Shown here: piece after piece, positions 43,653 through 52,927 of the stretch | Position numbering within the stretch: position 1 is the first letter of the stretch | Layout of the letters: the number at the start of each line of letters is the position of its first letter | NCBI GenBank assembly: GCA_009712635.1 | Contig: WASS01000020.1 | Span: forward strand, 186,001 to 250,000 | Direction of reading: 5' to 3' | Source: Hungatella sp. | Lineage (GTDB): Bacteria > Bacillota > Clostridia > Lachnospirales > Lachnospiraceae | Length of the DNA stretch: 64,000 bases | Program-made: the position numbers and the translations under genes | The notes under the pieces: generated by a model | What the model was told of the DNA's origin: nothing | What the model saw: only the letters and a program-made list of their open reading frames with translations | Database searches by the model: none

Positions 43653-44234
43653 ATGAAAGTAATTGGACTTACTGGCGGAGTGGGGGCTGGTAAAAGTCTG
43701 GTTCTCACCATATTAAAAACAAAATACAATGCAGAAGTGATGGAAGCGGACAAAGTTGCCCATGAACTGATGGAACCGGGAGAAGAAGGATATCTGCGGA
43801 TAAAAGAAACTTTTGGTGAAGCCGTTCTTAATTCAGACGGCACCATTAACCGTACTGCACTGGGAAAAGTGATTTTTGACAATGAATCTGCCAGAGAACA
43901 GATTAATTCAATGATTCATCCCCTGGTGTGGAAACGAATCAGACAAAAAATTTCCGCTTCCCAAGCTGGGCTTATTGTGGTAGAATTTGCAATTATGGGT
44001 GAAGAAGCGGAAGACATCTATGATGAGATGTGGTATGTACATGCATCGGAAGAAGTCAGAATGAGACGGCTTTTAAAAAACAGGGGCTACTCAAAAGAAC
44101 GTTCGGAAAAAATGATCAGAAGCCAGGCGTCGGAACAGGAATATGCAAGGCGCTGCGACCGGATAATCGAAAACCATGGTTCTGTTAAGGATTTAGAGGA
44201 TCAATTGGCGGAAATATTAAAAAGCAGGGGATAG
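43653..44234 (+). CDS. coaE: Dephospho-CoA kinase
   Basis: The start is ATG 43653 (MKVIGLTGGVGAGKS), 17 bases after the polA stop; longer frames overlap polA. The 193-residue enzyme has a P-loop at residues 8-15, EADKVAHELMEPG, INRTALGKVIFDN and INSMIHPLVWKRI. It adds the last phosphate in coenzyme A synthesis. polA-coaE linkage is common in Gram-positive bacteria. Confidence 0.94.
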   Translation: MKVIGLTGGVGAGKSLVLTILKTKYNAEVMEADKVAHELMEPGEEGYLRIKETFGEAVLNSDGTINRTALGKVIFDNESAREQINSMIHPLVWKRIRQKISASQAGLIVVEFAIMGEEAEDIYDEMWYVHASEEVRMRRLLKNRGYSKERSEKMIRSQASEQEYARRCDRIIENHGSVKDLEDQLAEILKSRG

Positions 44235-44240
44235 AAAACG

Positions 44241-45038
44241 ATGAGACTGGTAAGCATTGCTAGCGGGAGCAGCGGAAACTGCATTTATGTAGGTTCTGAT
44301 ACGACTCATGTTCTGGTAGATGCCGGAATAAGCAATAAAAGAATTGAACAGGGATTAAATGAAATTGGATTAAAGGGCAGCGAGCTCACAGGAATTGTAA
44401 TCACTCATGAACACTCGGACCATACCAAAGGGCTTGGAGTGCTGGCCAGAAAGTATGGCGTTCCCATCTATGGAACAAGGGAGACTCTGGAGGAAATTTC
44501 CAAGCAGAAGTATCTGGGAGAATATCCCCGGGAATTGTTTTGTGCCATTCGCCCGGATGTGGATTTTTTCCTTGGAGATTTAGAGGTCAAACCGTTTTCC
44601 ATTGACCATGATGCGGCAAATCCGGTAGCATACCGGATACAGCATGAACATAAATCTGTTGCGGTAGCAACGGATATGGGGCATTACAATCAGTACATTA
44701 TCGAGCATCTCCAGGGACTGGATGCTGTTTTATTAGAATCTAACCATGACGTGAATATGCTTCAGGCAGGACCTTATCCTTATTATTTAAAACGAAGGAT
44801 ATTGGGAGATCATGGACATTTATCCAATGAAAATGCGGGACGGCTGCTGTGCTGCATTCTTCACGAAAACTTAAAGAAGATTCTGCTGGGCCATTTAAGC
44901 AAGGAAAATAATTACGAAGAGCTTGCTTATGAAACCGTAAAGCTTGAAATCTCAGAAGGAGATAATCCATTTAAGGCATCTGATTTTTCCATTGCCGTTG
45001 CAAAACGGGATCAGATGTCGGAAATTATCACTATATAA
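44241..45038 (+). CDS. MBL-fold hydrolase (WalJ/YycJ-like)
   Basis: A 265-residue metallo-beta-lactamase-fold protein without signal peptide. It starts MRLVSIASGSSGNCIYVG, as YycJ/WalJ proteins do, and has the metal motif THEHSDH, then HDAANPVAYRI and NHDVNMLQAGPYP, LGDHGHLSN and LGHLSKENN. In bacilli WalJ lies with the WalKR cell-wall regulators and is linked to coordination of division; none is present here. It follows coaE by six bases. Confidence 0.9.
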   Translation: MRLVSIASGSSGNCIYVGSDTTHVLVDAGISNKRIEQGLNEIGLKGSELTGIVITHEHSDHTKGLGVLARKYGVPIYGTRETLEEISKQKYLGEYPRELFCAIRPDVDFFLGDLEVKPFSIDHDAANPVAYRIQHEHKSVAVATDMGHYNQYIIEHLQGLDAVLLESNHDVNMLQAGPYPYYLKRRILGDHGHLSNENAGRLLCCILHENLKKILLGHLSKENNYEELAYETVKLEISEGDNPFKASDFSIAVAKRDQMSEIITI

Positions 45039-45049
45039 AGAGGAGATGC

Positions 45050-45325
45050 ATGATGAATAAGACGATTATTACAGTAGTTGGCAAGGACACAGTAGGGATT
45101 ATAGCAAAGATTTGTACTTATCTGGCGAATAACCAGGTAAACATATTGGACATTTCCCAGACCATTGTACAGGGATATTTTAATATGATGATGATTGTTG
45201 ACATCAATGAAGCAGCGAAGCCTTTTGGAGAGCTTGCGGATGAACTGGAACAAATTGGAGACGAGATTGGTGTAAAGGTAAAATGCCAGAGAGAAGAAAT
45301 TTTTACTAAAATGCATCGGATCTGA
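45050..45325 (+). CDS. ACT-domain protein (UPF0237)
   Basis: A 91-residue protein that is a single ACT domain (TIITVVGKDTVGIIAKICTYLANNQVNILDI). ACT domains bind small ligands such as amino acids. It starts behind GAGGAG; either of two adjacent ATGs could be used. It stands 40 bases before the UPF0210 gene, and this pair is conserved in Firmicutes, implying a shared role. The function is not known. Confidence 0.9.
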   Translation: MMNKTIITVVGKDTVGIIAKICTYLANNQVNILDISQTIVQGYFNMMMIVDINEAAKPFGELADELEQIGDEIGVKVKCQREEIFTKMHRI

Positions 45326-45364
45326 TTACTGCAGTGAGGCTTAAGAAAAGGATGGGTTATCGAT

Positions 45365-46729
45365 ATGTTGAATATGTTTGAAGTAAATGAGACCAATAAG
45401 ATGATCGAGCAGGAATTGCTGGATGTGCGCACTATCACCATGGGTATCAGTCTCCTTGACTGCTGCGACAGTGATTTAAAAGCGGTGAATGAAAAGATAT
45501 ACAACAAGATCACCACGGTTGCAAAAAATCTGGTATCTGTAGGAAAAGAGATAGAGAAAGATTTTGCAATTCCCATTGTAAATAAACGTATTTCCGTAAC
45601 CCCGATTGCAATGGTAGGAGCTGCTGCCTGCAAAACTCCTGATGACTTTGTTACCATAGCACAGACCCTTGACCGCGCAGCAAAAGAAGTTGGTGTTAAT
45701 TTCATTGGCGGATATTCTGCACTTGTCAGCAAGGGAATGACAACGTCTGATAAAAATCTGATCTGCTCTATTCCAAAAGCTCTGGCCTGTACAGACCGTG
45801 TCTGCAGTTCTGTAAATGTAGGTTCTACCAAGACAGGAATCAATATGGATGCAGTTGCTCTTATGGGCAGGATTGTTCTGGAAACAGCAGAAGAGACCAA
45901 AGATAATGATTCCCTTGGCTGTGCAAAACTGGTGGTATTCTGCAATGCACCGGATGATAATCCATTTATGGCTGGTGCATTCCACGGTGTAACAGAAGCA
46001 GATGCAATTATCAACGTAGGTGTCAGCGGACCCGGTGTAGTAAAACGGGCGATTGAGACCGCAAGAGGTAAGGACTTTGAAGTTCTTTGCGAGACCATTA
46101 AGAAGACTGCATTTAAGATTACCCGAGTCGGACAGCTGGTTGCCCAGGAAGCATCCAAAAGACTTAACATTCCATTTGGAATTATCGATCTTTCTCTGGC
46201 TCCCACACCTGCAATCGGTGACAGTGTAGCTGAAATCTTAGAAGAGATTGGTCTGGAACGGGTTGGTGCCCCAGGCACAACAGCAGCTCTGGCTCTGCTC
46301 AACGACCAGGTAAAAAAGGGAGGAGTTATGGCTTCATCCTATGTAGGCGGTTTAAGCGGTGCATTTATTCCTGTCAGCGAAGATCAGGGAATGATTGATG
46401 CAGTCGCCATGGGTGCATTAAACCTTGAAAAACTGGAAGCAATGACCTGTGTCTGCTCCGTTGGTCTGGACATGATTGCCATTCCAGGGGATACTCCTGC
46501 CTCCACCATATCCGGAATCATTGCAGATGAATCCGCAATCGGTATGATAAACCAGAAGACAACAGCAGTCCGTATTATTCCGGTTATCGGTAAGTCTGTT
46601 GGCGAAACTGTGGAATTCGGTGGTCTTTTAGGATACGCTCCTGTTATGCCAGTTAATCAATACTCCTGTGAAAAGTTTGTAAGCCGCGGAGGAAGAATTC
46701 CTGCGCCTATTCACAGTTTTAAAAATTAG
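45365..46729 (+). CDS. PFL family protein (UPF0210)
   Basis: A 454-residue cytosolic protein of the UPF0210/DUF711 family, with [55 protein letters not shown] and the C-terminal [14 protein letters not shown]. The fold is related to the glycyl-radical enzyme barrel, but no glycyl-radical motif is visible. It follows the ACT protein; a regulatory or ligand-controlled enzymatic role is inferred from that pair only. A long reverse-strand frame here is a shadow. Confidence 0.9.
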   Translation: MLNMFEVNETNKMIEQELLDVRTITMGISLLDCCDSDLKAVNEKIYNKITTVAKNLVSVGKEIEKDFAIPIVNKRISVTPIAMVGAAACKTPDDFVTIAQTLDRAAKEVGVNFIGGYSALVSKGMTTSDKNLICSIPKALACTDRVCSSVNVGSTKTGINMDAVALMGRIVLETAEETKDNDSLGCAKLVVFCNAPDDNPFMAGAFHGVTEADAIINVGVSGPGVVKRAIETARGKDFEVLCETIKKTAFKITRVGQLVAQEASKRLNIPFGIIDLSLAPTPAIGDSVAEILEEIGLERVGAPGTTAALALLNDQVKKGGVMASSYVGGLSGAFIPVSEDQGMIDAVAMGALNLEKLEAMTCVCSVGLDMIAIPGDTPASTISGIIADESAIGMINQKTTAVRIIPVIGKSVGETVEFGGLLGYAPVMPVNQYSCEKFVSRGGRIPAPIHSFKN

Positions 46730-46731
46730 CC

Positions 46732-47898
46732 ATGGAACAGAATGATAAAAAAGAAGTGACGGATGCACTCAGGGAATTTCTTGATGAATATCTGATTCGT
46801 ATGATCATCAGCAATCCGGTAGAGAAACAGGGAATGTCCAAAGTGAAAATCCGTCCTCTTAAGCAGAAAGATTTATTACTGTTTCAGGCTGAAGAGTTCA
46901 TTGGAAACCAGGCATTTCATAAAAACCTGACAAAAGAGGAATGTGCAGACTATGCTGCAGATTTACTTGCTGGATCATTCCGGCAGCTGGAACTGGAATC
47001 AGCAAAAGGCCAGGTCAGAGTTCTGATCAGCAAAAAAGGAGTTCCAGGTATTAAGCTGAAACGTATTCCTCAAAAAATTACAGCTCTTCCTGTAGTGACG
47101 GATCACAATAGACAAAAAAAATATATTTTAAAAGAAGGGACTCCCATACCATTTTTAGTTGATTTGGGAGTCATGTCGGAAAATGGAACCATCATAAAAT
47201 CAAGATATGACAAATTCCGCCAGATTAACCGGTTTCTTGAATTTATTGAAGATATACTACCCAGACTTCACAAGGACAGAGAAAATGTTATTATTGATTT
47301 CGGCTGTGGCAAATCCTATTTAACATTTGCCATGTATTATTATCTTCATGTGCAAAAGGGTTACTCCATCCGCATTATCGGTCTTGATTTAAAACAAACG
47401 GTGATTGACAACTGCAACCGGTTAAGCGAGAGCTATGGGTACGAAAAACTCAGATTTTATCACGGAGATATTGCATCATACGAAGGGGTCAGTCAGGTGG
47501 ATATGGTGGTTACACTTCATGCCTGTGATACAGCCACTGATTTCGCTCTGGCAAAAGCCGTTTTATGGGGGGCATCAGTCATTTTATCCGTACCATGCTG
47601 TCAGCATGAGCTCAACAAACACATAGAGAACAGCCTGATGGCACCTGTTTTTCAGTATGGTCTGATAAAAGAACGAATGGCAGCTCTGTATACAGATGCC
47701 CTTAGGGCAGAGATATTGGAGAACCAGGGATACAGAACCCAGATTCTGGAATTTATTGATATGGAACATACACCGAAGAACATATTAATCCGTGCTGTTA
47801 AGCAGGGAGAAAAGAAAAATAACCGAAATCAAATTGATGAAATTATGGAATTTCTCCATGGAAATCTGACTCTTTATGATCTGTTTTACAAAGAATAA
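46732..47898 (+). CDS. SAM-dependent methyltransferase (PF13679-like)
   Basis: A 388-residue protein. The first 180 residues are polar and without a known domain. A class I methyltransferase follows, with motif I VIIDFGCGKSYLTFAMYYYL (about 186-205), IRIIGLDLKQTVIDNC and VVTLHACDTATDFALA. The pattern is that of the Methyltransf_32 group. The ATG is two bases after the previous stop with no clear binding site, suggesting translational coupling. The substrate is unknown; RNA or protein are both possible. Confidence 0.85.
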   Translation: MEQNDKKEVTDALREFLDEYLIRMIISNPVEKQGMSKVKIRPLKQKDLLLFQAEEFIGNQAFHKNLTKEECADYAADLLAGSFRQLELESAKGQVRVLISKKGVPGIKLKRIPQKITALPVVTDHNRQKKYILKEGTPIPFLVDLGVMSENGTIIKSRYDKFRQINRFLEFIEDILPRLHKDRENVIIDFGCGKSYLTFAMYYYLHVQKGYSIRIIGLDLKQTVIDNCNRLSESYGYEKLRFYHGDIASYEGVSQVDMVVTLHACDTATDFALAKAVLWGASVILSVPCCQHELNKHIENSLMAPVFQYGLIKERMAALYTDALRAEILENQGYRTQILEFIDMEHTPKNILIRAVKQGEKKNNRNQIDEIMEFLHGNLTLYDLFYKE

Positions 47899-47973
47899 AC
47901 TAATATAAAATTAAGAGTGAAATTTGCTGTCATATATGTTATGATAGAAACAATAATTAAAGGAGGAAAATCC

Positions 47974-48318
47974 ATGCCTTTTATTAATTCAAAAGTAAAT
48001 GTTGCGTTATCGGAAGAAGAGAAAGAACTGATAAAGGATAAACTTGGCCAGGCAATCAGTCTGATTCAGGGAAAGTCAGAAAGCTGGCTGATGGTTGGTT
48101 TTGAAGATAACTATTCTCTTTATTTTAAAGGAAAGAATAATACGAAGCTTGCGTTTATAGAAGTTAAGATTTTCGGGCATGCTTCTGACCGTGACTTGGA
48201 TCACTTAACTGCTGAGATTTCCAGAATTTTTAAAGAAGTACTTGGAATTGCCCAGGATAAGATCTATATTAAATACGAAGAAGCAGAGCACTGGGGCTGG
48301 AATGGAGCAAACTTCTAA
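47974..48318 (+). CDS. MIF-like tautomerase
   Basis: The start is ATG 47974, behind AAAGGAGG; an upstream in-frame codon at 47917 lacks a site. The 114-residue product begins Met-Pro-Phe-Ile, so Pro2 becomes the catalytic N-terminal proline after Met removal. It matches the macrophage-migration-inhibitory-factor family in length, in the segment LAFIEVKIFGHASD and in the end WGWNGANF. Members tautomerise keto/enol substrates such as phenylpyruvate. It is probably a single-gene unit. Confidence 0.88.
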   Translation: MPFINSKVNVALSEEEKELIKDKLGQAISLIQGKSESWLMVGFEDNYSLYFKGKNNTKLAFIEVKIFGHASDRDLDHLTAEISRIFKEVLGIAQDKIYIKYEEAEHWGWNGANF

Positions 48319-48354
48319 ATTTAACTGTTGACACGTCAGACAGGGGAGCGGCTT

Positions 48355-48861
48355 ATGGAGCTTTGGGATATCTATGATGAAAACAGAGCGGCAACAGGAA
48401 GGACTCATGTCCGGGGTGTTCCGCTGGGAAAAGGGGAATATCATCTGATCGCCGATATCTGGACCGTAAATCACAGGAATCTCATTCTACTGACCAGACG
48501 GCATCCGGATAAGCTTTACGGTTTAATGTGGGAGTGTACCGGCGGTTCGGTTCTTGCCGGCGAGACCACAGTGGAAGGGGCTATCAGAGAACTTTGGGAA
48601 GAAGCTGGAATTCATGCAGAAAAAGAGGATTTAACGCTGATTCACAGCATCAAACAGAGGGAACGGTTTGTGGATACTTATATCAACAGGCAGAATATAA
48701 CCGAGGATGATCTTAAGTTACAGGCTGAGGAAGTTGTGGATGCAAAATTTGTGACTTTTGATGAACTTCTTGATCTGTGGAAGCAGGGAATTGTAGTTCC
48801 CAAATCCCGGTTTCTTCTATATAAAGACAGGATCAGAGAATTTATCAATCCGCCGTCATAA
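48355..48861 (+). CDS. Nudix hydrolase
   Basis: The ATG at 48355 (MELWDIYDENR) follows GGGGAG; the in-frame TTG at 48328 has no support. The 168-residue enzyme has a complete Nudix box: GGSVLAGETTVEGAIRELWEEAG. The start ELWDIYDENR is typical of the Nudix group related to isopentenyl-diphosphate isomerase-like hydrolases. It cuts a nucleoside-diphosphate-linked substrate that cannot be named. Its end overlaps the end of tmcAL by six bases in opposite orientation. Confidence 0.9.
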   Translation: MELWDIYDENRAATGRTHVRGVPLGKGEYHLIADIWTVNHRNLILLTRRHPDKLYGLMWECTGGSVLAGETTVEGAIRELWEEAGIHAEKEDLTLIHSIKQRERFVDTYINRQNITEDDLKLQAEEVVDAKFVTFDELLDLWKQGIVVPKSRFLLYKDRIREFINPPS

Positions 48862-48876
48862 TATGACGACGGATTG
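48846..48876. terminator. Overlapping bidirectional hairpin
   Basis: CAATCCGCCGTCATA is nearly the complement of TATGACGACGGATTG, one base apart. The stem contains the stop codons of both convergent genes and is followed on the + strand by a T-rich stretch. Confidence 0.65.
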
Positions 48877-50121
48877 TGTAAATTCATTTTTAATTTTTAT
48901 ATTATATTTAGCTTGTAATACTGTCTGATAAATGTGAGAAGAATAGAAGTCATGCCGGAGCATAGCGGCAGCTGCTCCCGTAAAATTGGCTTCTGCACCG
49001 GCAGTTTTGGCGATGAGAGGGATGCTCCCTCTCTTTTTTATTTCTCCCATCAGGGATACGGATTCTTTTTTGAAACCCAGAATTCTGGCATAAGGAGCAT
49101 AGCCTGCCCGCCTGCCATCTTCCGTCAGCTGGCTGGTTGTCCCCAGCATAATATGGAGCAAACCGCGGCTTACTCTTGTATAGGTGTATTGCCTGGTTTT
49201 TAGCTGGTTGATCTTTTCTTCAAATGAATGATAATCAGGAAGCTGTTTTGTAATTCTTGCAGCCAGTTCTTCAGACACATCGGAAAAATTATTAAATGGG
49301 ATTCCTTCCATGGACAGCCTTAGGAGAGCGGAATTTAAAAGAAGACTGAAATCGTCGCAGTAAAGAGGTTTGCTTTCCTGTATTTTTGATTTTACCGGGT
49401 CTGGTACATAATCGAAGACTGCATTCCCTGCCTCATTGTAATTTTCTCCTGATTCCCTTAATGCCTTTCTAAGCCCGGTTGCTGAGCAGAAACGATCGGG
49501 TATAAGCAGAGGATCGTGATAACCGCTTCCATTTCTTGCTATGGTCAAAGGTGTTAAAGAAGCGTTTTGTCTATAGATGGCCTTTAAATATTCAATTCCC
49601 AAAATGTTGTTGGGAGAGGCGAGAATCGAGGAATCTTCTTCCCCAACAGCTCCGCTGGTAACTAGAGCGGTGTTTCTTGCTTCTGGAAATGTAGCACCCT
49701 TTTTCAGTTCTTTACGCAACTCATCTGAATAAACAGCAGGTTCATTGGCGAGAATAGTAGCAATAGCGGAAAGTTTTTCCATATCCCCGCTTTCACTGCC
49801 AAAACACACAGTATCAACTGCCCCCAGGCCGTTTAGCAATGCCACAGAGGAGGAGGCAAAGTCTTCCGCGCTTCCGGAAGCAAATACAGACGGAATTTCC
49901 AATACCAGATCGGCTCCGCAGGAAAGTGCCATGGCAGTCCTTGTATACTTATCATAGATAGCAGGAGCTCCCCGCTGTACAAAATCTCCACTCATGACTA
50001 CCACTGCATAATCTGCATTTGACAATTCTTTCGCTTTTCTGATATGATAGGCGTGGCCGTTGTGAAAGGGGTTGTATTCAGCGATAATACCTACAGCATG
50101 CAAATTTTTCTCTTTTATCAT
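48856..50121 (-). CDS. tmcAL: tRNA(Met) cytidine acetate ligase
   Basis: A 421-residue protein with the nucleotidyltransferase signature IIAEYNPFHNGHAYHI (about residues 12-27), VVMSGDFVQRGAPAIYDKYTR and EIPSVFASGSAEDFA. TmcAL (YlbM) makes N4-acetylcytidine at the wobble base of elongator tRNA(Met) from acetate and ATP. AAAGGA lies before the ATG. It is divergent from pduL-ackA, the acetate pathway; this may be coincidence. Confidence 0.93.
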   Translation of the reverse strand: MIKEKNLHAVGIIAEYNPFHNGHAYHIRKAKELSNADYAVVVMSGDFVQRGAPAIYDKYTRTAMALSCGADLVLEIPSVFASGSAEDFASSSVALLNGLGAVDTVCFGSESGDMEKLSAIATILANEPAVYSDELRKELKKGATFPEARNTALVTSGAVGEEDSSILASPNNILGIEYLKAIYRQNASLTPLTIARNGSGYHDPLLIPDRFCSATGLRKALRESGENYNEAGNAVFDYVPDPVKSKIQESKPLYCDDFSLLLNSALLRLSMEGIPFNNFSDVSEELAARITKQLPDYHSFEEKINQLKTRQYTYTRVSRGLLHIMLGTTSQLTEDGRRAGYAPYARILGFKKESVSLMGEIKKRGSIPLIAKTAGAEANFTGAAAAMLRHDFYSSHIYQTVLQAKYNIKIKNEFTQSVVIL

Positions 50122-50201
50122 AAAAAACGTCCTTTTTCTTTTTTTTCAACCTATATTATGCTATTGTTTCGCAAAAAATGCAAATTATTTTGTCACAACA
50201 C

Positions 50202-50230
50202 TTGAAAATTTTCGGGAATGCTCATAGAAT
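50202..50230 (+). promoter_or_regulatory. Promoter of pduL-ackA
   Basis: TTGAAA (50202-50207), 17 bases, TAGAAT (50225-50230), about 50 bases before pduL. Confidence 0.75.
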
Positions 50231-50284
50231 AGAGTGAGAATCAAGAAGAAGCATTGATCAATTAGAACAGGAGAATAGATAAGT

Positions 50285-50854
50285 ATGAATTTTATCGTTG
50301 AAACATCAGCTCGTCATGTACATTTATCTCAGGAACATCTTGAGATTTTATTTGGACAGGGATATGAATTAACCAAGAAGAAAGAATTATCCCAGCCAGG
50401 TCAGTTTGCTTGCGAGGAGAGAGTTACTGTTGTGGGATCAAAAGGTGAGTTCAAAGGAGTTTCCATTTTGGGACCAGTCAGAAAATCTACTCAGGTGGAA
50501 CTTTCTCTGACAGATGCCCGTTCTGCAGGAATCGCCGCACCAGTAAGAGAATCCGGAGATATTGCAGGCAGCGGACCATGTAAGATTGTCGGACCGGCAG
50601 GTGAAATTGATATCACTGAGGGCGTAATTGCAGCAAAGCGTCATATTCATGCAACGCCTGCAGATGCACAAAAGCTGGGAGTTGAAAACGGCGAGATCGT
50701 TTCTGTGAAAATTGATACGAATGGCAGAAGTCTTGTTTTCGGAGATGTAGTTGTACGTGTAAGCGAGTCCTATGCTCTGGCTATGCACATTGATACGGAT
50801 GAATCTAACGCAGCAGGCTGCGGCAGAGAACAGTACGGCGAAATTGTAAAATAA
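50285..50854 (+). CDS. pduL: PduL-type phosphotransacylase
   Basis: A 189-residue protein with both PduL motifs: SARHVHLSQEHLEILFG near the N-terminus and AAKRHIHATPADAQKLG (about residues 118-134), whose His residues bind zinc, plus KKKELSQPGQFACEE. It moves the acyl group between CoA and phosphate. The core starts within the first few residues, so the N-terminal encapsulation peptide of microcompartment PduL is absent, and no shell genes are near. With ackA it forms an acetyl-CoA to acetate pathway in place of Pta. Confidence 0.92.
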   Translation: MNFIVETSARHVHLSQEHLEILFGQGYELTKKKELSQPGQFACEERVTVVGSKGEFKGVSILGPVRKSTQVELSLTDARSAGIAAPVRESGDIAGSGPCKIVGPAGEIDITEGVIAAKRHIHATPADAQKLGVENGEIVSVKIDTNGRSLVFGDVVVRVSESYALAMHIDTDESNAAGCGREQYGEIVK

Positions 50855-50874
50855 TTGAAGGAGAATTTAGTTTT

Positions 50875-52068
50875 ATGAAAATTTTAGTTATCAACTGCGG
50901 AAGCTCTTCCTTAAAATATCAGCTGATTGATATGGAGAATGAGGGAGTTTTAGCAATAGGTTTATGCGAAAGAATTGGTATTAACGGATCCAAACTGACT
51001 CACAAAGCAGAAGGAAAAGGCAAATTCGAATTAGAAGAAGAGATGCCTAATCACACTGTAGCAATCAAGCTGGTTATGGATGCCCTGGTTAATCCTGAGC
51101 ATGGAGTAATCAAAGATACCAGTGAAATTTCTGCAGTAGGACACCGTGTTCTCCATGCCGGTACTATTTACAGTGATTCCATCGTTGTAAATGAAGATGT
51201 TAAAAAAGTGATCCGTGACTGTTTCGATTTAGGACCTCTGCATAACCCTGCAAACTTAATGGGTATTGAGGCATGTGAAGCAGCTATGCCAGGAACACCA
51301 AACGTAGCTGTTTTTGATACTGCATTTGGTATGGGTATGCCGGAGAAGGCTTCTCTTTACGCAATCCCTATGGAATATTATGAAAAATACAGCATTCGCC
51401 GTTATGGCTTCCATGGAACAAGCCACAGCTTCGTTTCCAAAGAAGCACTGGGCTTTTGCGAACTGGATTCCAACAATGGTAAGGTAATTGTCTGCCACTT
51501 AGGAAACGGCGCAAGCATCTCTGCTTCCATCGGAGGCAAGTGCGTAGATACAAGTATGGGTCTTACTCCTCTTGAGGGTCTTATTATGGGAACCAGAAGT
51601 GGTGATATTGATCCGGCTGTGATTCAGTTTATCTGCAACAAAGAAGGAAAGACAGTCAACGAAGTACTGGATATCTTAAATAAAAAATCCGGTATTCTTG
51701 GTATGTCCGGCGGAGTCTCCAGCGATTTCCGTGATGTTCAGAAAGCACAGGCAGAGGGAAATCATCTGGCTGATACAGCAATTAATGCATATATTTATCG
51801 TGTTGCAAAATACATCGGCGCTTATACTGCAGCCATGAACGGAGTAGATGCCATCGTATTTACAGCAGGTGTAGGTGAGAATGATAAGCCGATCCGTGCA
51901 GGAATCTGTTCTTATTTATCCTACCTTGGCGTAGAAATCGATGCAGAAGCTAACAGCCACAGAGGCGAACGCATGATAATTTCCACACCTGATTCCAAGG
52001 TAAAAGTATGTGTAATTCCTACAAATGAAGAGCTTGCAATCGCAAGAGAGACAAAAGCTTTGGTATAA
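50875..52068 (+). CDS. ackA: Acetate kinase
   Basis: A 397-residue enzyme, full length. It has MKILVINCGSSSLKYQL, HRVLHAGTIYSDS, RRYGFHGTSHSFVS, VCHLGNGASISAS and FTAGVGENDKPIR, the ASKHA-fold motifs of acetate kinase. It makes ATP and acetate from acetyl phosphate, the last step of mixed-acid fermentation. It follows pduL by 20 bases with AAGGAG before the ATG. Confidence 0.96.
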   Translation: MKILVINCGSSSLKYQLIDMENEGVLAIGLCERIGINGSKLTHKAEGKGKFELEEEMPNHTVAIKLVMDALVNPEHGVIKDTSEISAVGHRVLHAGTIYSDSIVVNEDVKKVIRDCFDLGPLHNPANLMGIEACEAAMPGTPNVAVFDTAFGMGMPEKASLYAIPMEYYEKYSIRRYGFHGTSHSFVSKEALGFCELDSNNGKVIVCHLGNGASISASIGGKCVDTSMGLTPLEGLIMGTRSGDIDPAVIQFICNKEGKTVNEVLDILNKKSGILGMSGGVSSDFRDVQKAQAEGNHLADTAINAYIYRVAKYIGAYTAAMNGVDAIVFTAGVGENDKPIRAGICSYLSYLGVEIDAEANSHRGERMIISTPDSKVKVCVIPTNEELAIARETKALV

Positions 52069-52083
52069 TTCCTTAAATATTAG

Positions 52084-52106
52084 CACATTATAGTTTTTAT
52101 AATGTG
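52084..52106 (+). terminator. Hairpin after ackA
   Basis: CACATTATA pairs perfectly with TATAATGTG around GTTTT. No T-run follows, so it may stabilise the mRNA rather than terminate. Confidence 0.45.
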
Positions 52107-52124
52107 AAATATGGAAATATTTTG

Positions 52125-52161
52125 TTGACAAATAGTGCGCCCCTATGTATAATTACATAGG
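52125..52161 (+). promoter_or_regulatory. Consensus promoter with palindromic operator, yceD-rpmF
   Basis: TTGACA (52125-52130), 17 bases, TATAAT (52148-52153): full consensus. The -10 lies in the centre of a perfect 20-base inverted repeat, CCTATGTA-TAAT-TACATAGG (52142-52161), a probable repressor site. Confidence 0.8.
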
Positions 52162-52182
52162 TGCGTATTAGGAGACTATAAT

Positions 52183-52710
52183 ATGCTTATTAATTTAACC
52201 GAGTTGTTTACCCTGGAAGGGAAAGAGAAAACCTATACACTTGATATAGAGATGAAGACTTATCATGGACCCTACGGAGATTATGAAATAGCAGATGCCA
52301 AACCGGTAGTACTGCGGATCATGAATCTGGGTGGAAAGAAACTGGAGCTGGAAGGAAAAGTGGAACTCACTTTACTGATTCCCTGTGATCGTTGTCTGGA
52401 GCCTGTCCCCAATGAGCTGAGTTTTGATGTCATTCGAATGGTTGATTTAAGTGAAACCAGAGATGAGAGTGAAGAGGATCTCGAAGAACAGCCATATGTA
52501 ATTGGTTATTGTCTGGATGTAGACCAGTTGGTTTGTGATGAACTCATACTGAATCTGCCTATGAAGGTTCTCTGCAGTGAAGACTGTAAGGGAATTTGTA
52601 ATAGATGTGGAACAAATCTCAATCATGAGACTTGTGACTGCGATGTTAGGTCACTTGACCCGAGAATGGCAGTCATCCAGGATATTTTTAAACAGTTTAA
52701 GGAGGTGTAA
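52183..52710 (+). CDS. yceD: YceD/DUF177 protein
   Basis: A 175-residue protein of the DUF177 family. It has VELTLLIPCDRCLEP, with Cys residues, and near the end CSEDCKGICNRCGTNLNHETCDC, the typical Cys cluster. It is always next to rpmF; in bacteria and plastids it is linked to 23S rRNA processing. The rpmF ATG is two bases after its stop. Confidence 0.92.
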   Translation: MLINLTELFTLEGKEKTYTLDIEMKTYHGPYGDYEIADAKPVVLRIMNLGGKKLELEGKVELTLLIPCDRCLEPVPNELSFDVIRMVDLSETRDESEEDLEEQPYVIGYCLDVDQLVCDELILNLPMKVLCSEDCKGICNRCGTNLNHETCDCDVRSLDPRMAVIQDIFKQFKEV

Positions 52711-52712
52711 CC

Positions 52713-52895
52713 ATGTCTATCTGTCCAAAGAATAAATCTTCTAAAGCTAGAAGAGACAAACGTAGAGCAAACTGGAAGATGAGCGCTCCGAACTTAGTGA
52801 AATGCAGCAAGTGCGGTGAGCTTATGATGCCACACAGAGTATGCAAAGCTTGCGGTTCTTATAACAAGAAAGAAATCATTTCTGTTGCTGAATAA
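52713..52895 (+). CDS. rpmF: 50S ribosomal protein L32
   Basis: A 60-residue protein with the L32 features SICPKNKSSKARRDKRRANW and two zinc-binding Cys pairs (CSKCGE and CKACGS). The ribosome binding site GGAGGTG overlaps the end of yceD. In many Firmicutes plsX and fab genes follow, but here the operon ends at the terminator 52928-52962. Confidence 0.96.
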   Translation: MSICPKNKSSKARRDKRRANWKMSAPNLVKCSKCGELMMPHRVCKACGSYNKKEIISVAE

Positions 52896-52927
52896 TTTCA
52901 GTATGGAAATAGCTCAAAACATAAAAA

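Noticed and set aside
45118-46302. A 394-codon open frame on the - strand
   Set aside because: It is the reverse-strand shadow of the UPF0210 gene and the ACT gene; composition is Ser/Thr-rich without domain pattern.
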